Part shown: in pieces, positions 28,258 to 35,606 of the stretch
How positions within the stretch are numbered: position 1 is the stretch's first letter
Layout: every line of letters begins with the position of its first letter
Assembly: GCF_023555495.1 (NCBI RefSeq)
Contig: NZ_JALCZO010000008.1
Location: 53,542-117,541, forward strand
Length of the DNA: 64,000 nt
Origin: Polaribacter sp. Z022
Lineage (GTDB): Bacteria; Bacteroidota; Bacteroidia; Flavobacteriales; Flavobacteriaceae
Direction: 5' to 3'
Program-made: the position numbers and the translations under genes
The notes under the pieces: generated by a model
Told to the model about the DNA's origin: nothing
The model's database searches: none
The model's input: the letters and a program-made list of their open reading frames with translations, nothing else

Positions 28258-31200
28258 ATGACTCAAAAATTTCTCTTTTTTCTATTCCTTTTTGTTGGAT
28301 TTTCTATCCAATCTCAATCTATATCTACAGATTTTAGAGTAAAGAAAATTTTAGTAAAAAAAGATAGTCTTCAATTAGATTCTGTTGCTATAAATCCAGA
28401 AAAATTTAAAGTCTTAAATTCTTTTTTAAAAGTAATACCTACAACAGAATATACAGTTAATTTTAGTAATGCCATTTTAATAATTGATTCTAAAAAATAC
28501 TCAGAAATTACTGTAGAGTATTTTAAACTTCCAGATTTTATTACCAAAACTTATACACTTTTTGATGAAAATTTAATTGTACCAAATGGCACTAATACTG
28601 GAAAACTTTACAGTTTAACCACTAATAAAAAAGCATCAGACATAAAACTTTTTGATGGCCTTAAAACCAAAGGTTTTATTTCTAGAGGAGTTACATCTGG
28701 TAACAATCAAAATGCTGTTACAAACTCTGCTTTAGATTTAGAAATTTCTGGAAAACTCTCTAAAGATGTTACGTTAAGAGCAAATATTTTTGACACAAAT
28801 ATTCCTATTCAGCAAAATGGATATTCGCAAAACATAACCGATTTTGATAGAATTTTTATAGAAATGTTTACCGAGAATTGGCTAGTGAGAGCTGGAGACA
28901 TTTCTTTACAAAATGAAGAAAGTTATTTTATGCCAATTAATAAACAAATTGCTGGTTTAAGAGTAGAAGCCAACATCAATAAAAATTTAAAAGTTGCAGC
29001 TTCTGGCGCTGTTGTTAGAGGTAAATTTAACACCTATTATGTAACAGGAACAGAAGGAAATCAAGGACCTTATAAAATTTATGGTGTAAATAATGAGGCA
29101 GCAATTTTAATTATTGGTGGTAGTGAAACTGTTTATATTAATGGTGTTCCAATTGAAGGTGGAGAAAATAAAGATTATGTTATAGATTATAATTTAGCAG
29201 AAATTACTTTTAATACTACTTTTCCTATTACAAATGATATGAGAATTGCTATCGATTTTCAATATTCAGATAGAAACTATTCTAGATTTGTAACTTTTGA
29301 AGAAGCTAGCTACAAAAGCGAAAAATTTAATATTAGCGCTTATTTTTATAATGAAAAAGATGCCAAAAACCAACCAATACAGCAAAACCTAACAGAACAG
29401 CAAAAGCAAATTCTAGCAAACGCAGGTAATGATACAGATTTAATGGTTACAGAAAGTGCTTTTATTGATGCTTTTGATGAAAATAAAATTCTTTATAAGA
29501 AAGTTACAAATGGAGCTATAGAAACATTTGAACATTCTAAAAACGCTAATGACGAATTGTATTTTGTAACTTTTACAAATGTTGGATCTAATAATGGAGA
29601 TTATGAATTAGACCAAAGTACAGCAATTGGAAACATCTTTGTTTATGTAGGTGTAAACCAAGGTAGCTATAGCCCAATTATTAAACTAACTGCACCCAAT
29701 AAACTGCAAACTTTTGTTTTAAAATCTAATTATAATTCTACAAAAAAGACAAAAATAAATTCTGAAATAGCTGTTAGTAATAATGATGCTAATTTGTTTT
29801 CTTCTATAGGTGATGATAATAATGTTGCAATTGCTGCAAAAATAGATTGGGAACAGATTTTAATAGATAAAAAATGGCAACTAAAAAGTAATATTTCACA
29901 CGAATTTGTTCAGCAAAACTTTAATACAGAACAAGGTTGGGAATCTGTAGAGTTTAACAGAGATTGGAACATTTTAACAAATGATGCAACCAAAAATTAC
30001 TTTCAATCAGAAATTACATTTCAAAACAAAAAAAACGACTTTATATTATATAGGTATAATAACTTAAGTTACCCAAACACTTTTAAAGGAAACAAACACG
30101 AGTTGCAGTCTGCAATGAAATTAAAAAACACTTCTTTTTATGTAAATGGTAGTTTTTTAGAAAACACATCAACTACAGAAGATAATTCTTTTTTTAGAGC
30201 AAAAGCAAAAGCAGAACAAAACTTAAACAAAAAATGGTTAGGTGCATTTATAAATTTTGAAACCAACTCCAGACAAAATATCAACACAAAAGAGTATATA
30301 AATACAAGCCATAGATTTAAAGAAATTGAAACCTATTTTGGTATTGGAGATACAACAAATGTTTTTGCAAAAATTGGTTTTAATTACAGAAATAATGATA
30401 GTATAAAAGCCAATACATTTACTGAAATAAACAACAGAAAAACCTTTTATATAAATAGTAAGGTAATACAAAATAAAAAAACTAACCTAAGTGTCTTTGC
30501 TAATTACAGACTCACAGAAAACACTTTTAATGAAGATGAAAAATCTTTAAATTCTAAGATAGTTTTCAATCAAAAATTATTTAAAGATTTTATTAATTTG
30601 GCAACTGTTTACGAAACTTCTTCTGGTAATGTTGCAAGGCAAGAATACATTTATATTAAGACAGAACCAGGTTTGGGTTATTATACTTGGATTGATTATA
30701 ACTCTGATGGAATTCAAGATTTTGATGAATTTGAAATTGCAGAGTTCCAAGACCAAGCAGAGTACTTACGTTTACCTAAACCAAACATACAATACATTGC
30801 AACTCAAAGAGCAAAATTTACACAATCTTTAAGTTTAAACCCTAAAGTGTGGTCTTCAAAAAAAGGAATAAAAAAAGTACTTTCTAAATTTTACAACCAA
30901 AGTTTTTTAAGTGTAGAAAATGAACAACAAAGAATTGGAAATACATTTAATTTTAATCCTTTTAATTTTGATGAAAACAAATTAATAGGTTTAAATTTTA
31001 ACCTAAGAAACAGTTTTTATTATAACAAGAATCTTCAAAAAAACAGTATTACTTATACTTATGGACAAAGCAGAAATAAGCAGCAATATTTTATAGGAAG
31101 TCAAGAAAATAAAATTAAATTATATCAATTAGATTATGCCCATAAATTTAAATCATTTTGGTTATTTGAACTGATGGGTAAAACATCTAACAACGATCTA

Positions 31201-31635
31201 ATTACAGAAAATTTTACCAATAGAAATTACACTATAAAATCAAATGAAATTCAACCTAAAATTAGTTTTTTATACAATGAAAACAATAGGTTTTCTGCTT
31301 TTTACCATTTTAAAAACAAGAAAAATGAATTACAAGATTTCGAAAAATTAAATCAACAAAAATTTGGCATAGAATATTTCTACATTAGTAGTAAAAAAAA
31401 TCAAATTTCTGCAAATTTAAATGTGTTTTTAAATGATTTTACAGGAAACACAAATTCTCCTGTTGCATACCAAATGCTAGAAGGATTGCAATCTGGTAAA
31501 AATTATACTTGGAGCACATTATTTAATCATAAAATAAACCCTTTTTTAAACCTTAATTTAAATTATTTAGGCAGAAAAAGTGAAAATTCTAAAACTATTC
31601 ACACAGGTAGTATTCAACTAAAAGCAATTTTTTAG
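28258..31635 (+). CDS. Giant secreted beta-rich protein, 1125 aa
   Basis: Signal peptide 1-20 (cleavage near QSQS). No catalytic motif recognised. Residues 25-135 look like an N-terminal beta domain, an ISRGVTSGNNQ...DLEISGKLS block near 145 is followed by many amphipathic strands (GKLSKDVTLRANIF, EITFNTTFPITNDMRIAIDF), and the C-terminal 500 residues have the alternating, aromatic-girdle pattern of an outer-membrane beta-barrel with end residues LKAIF. It resembles the large uncharacterised barrel proteins of Flavobacteriia. It is monocistronic behind a weak promoter. Confidence 0.78.
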   Translation: MTQKFLFFLFLFVGFSIQSQSISTDFRVKKILVKKDSLQLDSVAINPEKFKVLNSFLKVIPTTEYTVNFSNAILIIDSKKYSEITVEYFKLPDFITKTYTLFDENLIVPNGTNTGKLYSLTTNKKASDIKLFDGLKTKGFISRGVTSGNNQNAVTNSALDLEISGKLSKDVTLRANIFDTNIPIQQNGYSQNITDFDRIFIEMFTENWLVRAGDISLQNEESYFMPINKQIAGLRVEANINKNLKVAASGAVVRGKFNTYYVTGTEGNQGPYKIYGVNNEAAILIIGGSETVYINGVPIEGGENKDYVIDYNLAEITFNTTFPITNDMRIAIDFQYSDRNYSRFVTFEEASYKSEKFNISAYFYNEKDAKNQPIQQNLTEQQKQILANAGNDTDLMVTESAFIDAFDENKILYKKVTNGAIETFEHSKNANDELYFVTFTNVGSNNGDYELDQSTAIGNIFVYVGVNQGSYSPIIKLTAPNKLQTFVLKSNYNSTKKTKINSEIAVSNNDANLFSSIGDDNNVAIAAKIDWEQILIDKKWQLKSNISHEFVQQNFNTEQGWESVEFNRDWNILTNDATKNYFQSEITFQNKKNDFILYRYNNLSYPNTFKGNKHELQSAMKLKNTSFYVNGSFLENTSTTEDNSFFRAKAKAEQNLNKKWLGAFINFETNSRQNINTKEYINTSHRFKEIETYFGIGDTTNVFAKIGFNYRNNDSIKANTFTEINNRKTFYINSKVIQNKKTNLSVFANYRLTENTFNEDEKSLNSKIVFNQKLFKDFINLATVYETSSGNVARQEYIYIKTEPGLGYYTWIDYNSDGIQDFDEFEIAEFQDQAEYLRLPKPNIQYIATQRAKFTQSLSLNPKVWSSKKGIKKVLSKFYNQSFLSVENEQQRIGNTFNFNPFNFDENKLIGLNFNLRNSFYYNKNLQKNSITYTYGQSRNKQQYFIGSQENKIKLYQLDYAHKFKSFWLFELMGKTSNNDLITENFTNRNYTIKSNEIQPKISFLYNENNRFSAFYHFKNKKNELQDFEKLNQQKFGIEYFYISSKKNQISANLNVFLNDFTGNTNSPVAYQMLEGLQSGKNYTWSTLFNHKINPFLNLNLNYLGRKSENSKTIHTGSIQLKAIF

Positions 31636-31655
31636 TTTCTTGGCTTGTTTTTTGA

Positions 31656-31663
31656 TATGTTTG
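31656..31663 (+). promoter_or_regulatory. -7 box shared with the paralogue downstream
   Basis: TATGTTTG followed by TAACA, 24 bp before the ATG at 31687. The identical 12-mer TATGTTTGTAAC occurs at 32264 upstream of the second paralogue. Confidence 0.6.
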
Positions 31664-31686
31664 TAACAACCATAACAAACTAAATT

Positions 31687-32247
31687 ATGAAAAAAACTAC
31701 CTTTTTACTTTTATTATTTATAACTACAATTTCTATTGCTCAAGTAAAAGAAGAAAAAGCACTACTAGATATTAACAAAAAACATGAAATTAAAATAAAT
31801 GCATTAGGACTTTTAGTTTTTGAATGGCTAGACGTTTCTTATGAGTATTTAATTAATGAAGAATCTTCATTTGGTACTGGTTTATTAATAGGTGTTAATA
31901 ATGATTATGATTTAGATCGTTACAGAAAATTTTCTTTAACTCCATTTTATAGGAGGTATTTTTCTAACAAGTTTGCTAGAGGTTTTTTTGTAGAAGGTTT
32001 TGGTATGTTACATTCTTATGAAAATAATTATTACGATTATTATGATTATAATGGAGATTACATAGCCAATAGAAATGATGATACAAAAACTGAATTTGCA
32101 GTTGGTATTTCTGTAGGAGGTAAATTTGTTTCTAAAAAAGGTTTTACAACAGAAATTTATTTAGGATTAGGTAGAAACTTAGGAGGAAATAACAGTTCTT
32201 TAGAAGCAGTTGGTAGAGGAGGAATCTCTTTAGGATATAGATTTTAA
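31687..32247 (+). CDS. DUF3575-like outer-membrane protein, copy 1
   Basis: 186 aa. Signal peptide 1-19 (TISIAQ). Short beta-barrel-like protein (LGLLVFEWLDVSYEYLINEESSFGTG, then SLTPFYRRYFSN, FVEGFGML, GGISLGYRF end). C-terminal Phe in a GYRF end is typical of BAM-inserted barrels. Paralogue of the next gene with the same order of blocks. Each has its own promoter. Confidence 0.78.
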   Translation: MKKTTFLLLLFITTISIAQVKEEKALLDINKKHEIKINALGLLVFEWLDVSYEYLINEESSFGTGLLIGVNNDYDLDRYRKFSLTPFYRRYFSNKFARGFFVEGFGMLHSYENNYYDYYDYNGDYIANRNDDTKTEFAVGISVGGKFVSKKGFTTEIYLGLGRNLGGNNSSLEAVGRGGISLGYRF

Positions 32248-32262
32248 AACAATCCTAATTTT

Positions 32263-32279
32263 GTATGTTTGTAACATAC
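32263..32279 (+). promoter_or_regulatory. Promoter overlapped by a 7-bp palindrome
   Basis: GTATGTT-TGT-AACATAC; the -7 box TATGTTTG (32264-32271) is inside the palindrome. The first paralogue's promoter keeps only the left arm and TAACA. Possible repressor site. Confidence 0.5.
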
Positions 32280-32317
32280 TTTTTATAGTAAACAATACGT
32301 TATAAAAAAAACAAAAA

Positions 32318-32815
32318 ATGAAAAAAACAATTTTAGCTTTCGTACTTTTAGTAAGTTCATTTGCATATGCACAACAAGAAATTAAATTAGATATTGGTGA
32401 TGCTTTAGTTATAAAAAGTTTAGAATTTTCTTACGAAAATTACTTAACTGAGAATACATCTTTTGGTATTAGTGCTTCATTTAATTTAAACAAACAAGAT
32501 GTTTCTTTTAGATATAATGAAAACACAATGATTACTCCTTATTACCGTCAATATTTTTCAACTAATGAACAATGGAACTTTTTTGGGGAAGGTTTTATAG
32601 GTGTTAATGCTGGTAAAAAAGAATCTGTTGAAGACTCTGGAAATTACGATTTAAAATACACTGACGCTGCTTTGGGTATAGCAATTGGTACAAAATACAT
32701 TAGCACTAGTGGATTAACAATTGACTTATATGGTGGTATTGGTAGAAATTTATTTGCTTCTAACTCACCTATTTTAGTACCTAGATTAGGTTTAAATGTT
32801 GGTTGGAGGTTCTAA
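32318..32815 (+). CDS. DUF3575-like outer-membrane protein, copy 2
   Basis: 165 aa. Signal peptide 1-18 (SSFAYAQ). Same blocks as its neighbour at 31687: SLEFSYENYLTENTSFGIS, MITPYYRQYFSTNEQ, FFGEGFIG, DAALGIAIGTKY, RLGLNVGWRF. The C-terminal Phe fits an outer-membrane barrel. Clearly a tandem paralogue, diverged to roughly a third identity by eye. A strong terminator follows. Confidence 0.78.
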   Translation: MKKTILAFVLLVSSFAYAQQEIKLDIGDALVIKSLEFSYENYLTENTSFGISASFNLNKQDVSFRYNENTMITPYYRQYFSTNEQWNFFGEGFIGVNAGKKESVEDSGNYDLKYTDAALGIAIGTKYISTSGLTIDLYGGIGRNLFASNSPILVPRLGLNVGWRF

Positions 32816-32833
32816 ATAATATCTTTTAACGTT

Positions 32834-32875
32834 AAAAAAAACCACTTGAATTGTTATAATTCAAGTGGTTTTTTT
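32834..32875 (+). terminator. Intrinsic terminator
   Basis: Long stem AAACCACTTGAATT with AATTCAAGTGGTTT around GTTAT, A-run before and T-run after. The rest of the gap to 33080 holds the promoter of the next gene and TGTTA repeats at 32990 and 33001. Confidence 0.92.
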
Positions 32876-33010
32876 GGTTTTACAAACTATTTCTACAATA
32901 AATTTAATACTCCAATGTTAAGTTTTTAGCATTAAAAAACTATAAAATACTAACAATCAGCAACTTACATTTACATCACTTTTACCTTATGTTAACTTAA
33001 TGTTATGTAA

Positions 33011-33043
33011 TTGTTTATTTATCGTAATTTATTAATATATTTG
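33011..33043 (+). promoter_or_regulatory. Promoter of the MORN-type gene
   Basis: -33 TTG at 33011-33013, 22-bp spacer, -7 box TATATTTG at 33036-33043; ATG 37 bp downstream. Confidence 0.65.
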
Positions 33044-33080
33044 TGTAAGCACAATGTTAATTAATTAAAAAAACAAGAAG

Positions 33081-33434
33081 ATGAAGAAAGCAATTTTACT
33101 AGCAATATTATTTATAACAGCAATAGGATATTCTCAAGACAATACTACTACTTTTGAAAAAGAAGGTGCTTTAGTAAAAGCAACATACTATTATGACAAT
33201 GGAGACGTAAAAGTTCAAGGTTATTTTAAAGATAAAAAATTAACAGGTACATGGACTAGCTTTGACAAACAAGGAAACAAAACTCAAATTGCCCAATATA
33301 ATGAAGGTAAAAAAGTAGGAAAATGGTTTGTTTGGGGTAAAGAATCTTTAAAGGAAATAACTTATAATAACAACGTTATTGTAAGTGTAAATGATTGGAA
33401 AGCTGAGTCTAGGCTTGCTTACAATAAAAAATAA
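33081..33434 (+). CDS. Secreted MORN/YwqK-like repeat protein, 117 aa
   Basis: Signal peptide 1-18 (ITAIGYSQ). The mature part is a chain of short beta-hairpin repeats with the pattern YYDNGDVKVQGYFKDKKLTGTWTSFD, then NEGKKVGKWFVWG, which is the MORN_2 type found in YwqK-like proteins. Such proteins are often labelled antitoxins by transfer from YwqK; here nothing toxin-like is near, so I reject that label. Function unknown. Own promoter and terminator. Confidence 0.8.
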   Translation: MKKAILLAILFITAIGYSQDNTTTFEKEGALVKATYYYDNGDVKVQGYFKDKKLTGTWTSFDKQGNKTQIAQYNEGKKVGKWFVWGKESLKEITYNNNVIVSVNDWKAESRLAYNKK

Positions 33435-33456
33435 TAATTCAAATAATTTACTTTAT

Positions 33457-33490
33457 AAAAAAAAGCAGGCTAATTAGCCTGCTTTTTTTT
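33457..33490. terminator. Bidirectional intrinsic terminator
   Basis: AAAAAAAAGCAGGCTA with TAGCCTGCTTTTTTTT; serves the + gene ending at 33434 and the - gene ending at 33512. Confidence 0.92.
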
Positions 33491-33511
33491 ATATGATTTA
33501 TTTAGTATAAA

Positions 33512-35476
33512 CTACAGTCCAGCATTTTTCCAAGACCAAGAGCTTACATCTACTTTAGTTCCTGTTTTATAATCTGCAGTTGTAGAAGCATCTACTCCAT
33601 CAATTTTAACATTAGATAATGCTCCACCATCTTTCATATCAATGTTTTTAGCATAACCTTCTAACCAGATATTTGTAATGGTTGCACCTGAGTTCTTTTT
33701 AAATTGTAAAGCAGTACCACCTACTGTAGAAATTGCAGTTAAGTTAACAAACTTAGGATTTCCATTATCTTTATCTCCTTCAAAAGCAGTAGAAAAACCA
33801 GATACTGTATGAGAAATGTAAGTATTAGTTACTGTACCATTCCATCCTTCTGTCCAATCTACAGAATCATCTTCATTATTTTCTAAATATAAATTTGTAG
33901 CAGAAACTGTACCTCCAAAAAACTCAACACCATCATCAGATCCATTAATAATAGAAACGTTTTCTATAGTTGTACCAGAACCAACTGCATATAAAGAAAT
34001 TCCATTGTATTGAGAATCTGCATTAATTTGAGCACCAGTTCCTTTAATAACTAAATATTTAATAGAACCTGAGTTATCAGCATCAGTAGTACCACCATAA
34101 ATAAATCCTCCAACTTCAGCTTGTGCATCTACACCTGCAGTAGTTGTTGCTTTACCACAAATTGTTAATCCACCCCAATCTCCAGGAGTTGCAGCTGCAG
34201 AAGAAATAACTACAGGCTCAGTTGCAGTACCTTGAATGTCTATTTTTCCACCTTGTAAAACAGCAATATAAACTCCTGTTCCACCAGCACTTGCTTCAAT
34301 TTTTGTTCCTGCAGGAATAACTAACTCACCACCTTCTTGAACAATGTAAGAAGAGTTTAACATATATTTTATAGAAGGATCTAAAGTAACTTTACTTGCA
34401 ATTGTACCTTGTAATGGTAAAGTTGTAATAGAAACATTAGAGTTAACCCAATCAAAATCTGCAGCAGTAACAACAGCAGTACTAGTATAAGATAATGTTG
34501 GATCTGCAGGAGAACCTTCAATTATTACATTAGCTAAAGGTCCATTATCTTTCATATCAATAGAAACATCATAACCAGTTAACGATAAACCTGTAATTGT
34601 ACCTCCAGATTGTTTTTTAAACTGTAAAGCTGTACCACCAACAGTAGAAACTGCAGTAATATTGTTAAATTTAGGATTGTTATTGTCTTTATCTCCTTCA
34701 AAAACAGTAGAAAAACCAGCAATAGTATGAGTAATGTAAGCATTATCTACAGTACCACTCCATCCTTCTGTCCAATCTATAGAATCGTCTTCGTTGTTTT
34801 CTAAAAATAAGTTAGAAGCAGAAACTGTACCTCCAAAAAACTCTATTCCATCATCAGAACCATTAATAACAGCAATATTACTAATAGATGTTCCAGATCC
34901 AACAGCATATAAAGAAACACCATTATATTGAGAATCTGCATTAATTTGAGCTCCTGTTCCTTTAATTATTAAGTAGTTTATAGAACCAGAATTATCTGCA
35001 TCATTTGAACCTCCATAAACAAAACCACCAACTTCTGCTTCTGCATTAGCTCCTGCAGTAGTTGTAGCATCTCCACAAATAGTTAATCCACCCCAATCTC
35101 CAGGATTTCCTGATGCTGATGACATAAATACCGGGTTAGAAGAAGTACCTTGAATATCAATTTTACCTCCTTTTAAAACGGCTATATAAACACTTGTTCC
35201 TCCATTTACAGCTTGAATTCTAGTTCCTGCAGGAATAGTTAATTTTGCTCCTGATTGTACTATAAAAGATGAGTTTAAATTATAAACTGTATTTGCATTT
35301 AAAGTATAATCTTCATCTAAAGTACCACTCATAACACCAGAGTTTAAATTACCTATAACTTCTGATGTTGGCTCTTCTATAATTATAGAAGGCTCATCAC
35401 TTCCACAATTTGTAAGGGTTAAAGTAACAATAGAAAATGCTACTAAATTTAAAATTTTAAAAATTGATTTTTTCAT
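33512..35476 (-). CDS. Lipoprotein with duplicated beta-helix-like halves, 654 aa
   Basis: Starts at the ATG at 35476 (lipobox ...TLTLTNC, Cys24); a longer frame to 35509 has no signal function. The protein is two copies of one ~290-residue unit (about 45-330 and 355-640): each has GTxIxAxxGGTxVYIAVLxGGKIDIQG, DWGGLTICG, DADNSGSIxYLxIKGTGAQINADSQYNG, NGSDDGxEFFGGT, NNEDDSxDWTEGW and FKKxSG. It looks like a right-handed beta-helix, surface-exposed on the outer membrane. It sits 130 bp downstream of the TonB receptor on the same strand, with phosphate genes beyond, and resembles surface lipoproteins that hand ligand to a TonB receptor (inference). Confidence 0.85.
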   Translation of the reverse strand: MKKSIFKILNLVAFSIVTLTLTNCGSDEPSIIIEEPTSEVIGNLNSGVMSGTLDEDYTLNANTVYNLNSSFIVQSGAKLTIPAGTRIQAVNGGTSVYIAVLKGGKIDIQGTSSNPVFMSSASGNPGDWGGLTICGDATTTAGANAEAEVGGFVYGGSNDADNSGSINYLIIKGTGAQINADSQYNGVSLYAVGSGTSISNIAVINGSDDGIEFFGGTVSASNLFLENNEDDSIDWTEGWSGTVDNAYITHTIAGFSTVFEGDKDNNNPKFNNITAVSTVGGTALQFKKQSGGTITGLSLTGYDVSIDMKDNGPLANVIIEGSPADPTLSYTSTAVVTAADFDWVNSNVSITTLPLQGTIASKVTLDPSIKYMLNSSYIVQEGGELVIPAGTKIEASAGGTGVYIAVLQGGKIDIQGTATEPVVISSAAATPGDWGGLTICGKATTTAGVDAQAEVGGFIYGGTTDADNSGSIKYLVIKGTGAQINADSQYNGISLYAVGSGTTIENVSIINGSDDGVEFFGGTVSATNLYLENNEDDSVDWTEGWNGTVTNTYISHTVSGFSTAFEGDKDNGNPKFVNLTAISTVGGTALQFKKNSGATITNIWLEGYAKNIDMKDGGALSNVKIDGVDASTTADYKTGTKVDVSSWSWKNAGL

Positions 35477-35585
35477 TTTTATTTTAATATGGTTATTAAT
35501 TTTATACAAAGAAATTACCTTATTCTTTAGTTTTCTTTATCTAAATATTAATAGTATGTTAGGGTTTTTACTATTTTTTAAGTTT

Positions 35586-35602
35586 TGTTAACTAATAGTT
35601 AA
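35586..35602 (-). promoter_or_regulatory. TTAAC direct repeats, 11-bp period, upstream of the lipoprotein
   Basis: On the minus strand TTAACT-ATTAG-TTAACA: two TTAAC cores 11 bp apart, about 110 bp upstream of the lipoprotein ATG. Same architecture as sites at 38708 and 40005. Confidence 0.35.
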
Positions 35603-35606
35603 TAGA

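Noticed and set aside
33081..33434. YwqK-type antitoxin of a toxin-antitoxin pair
   Set aside because: Has a signal peptide and no partner toxin; the name is a transfer from a repeat similarity.
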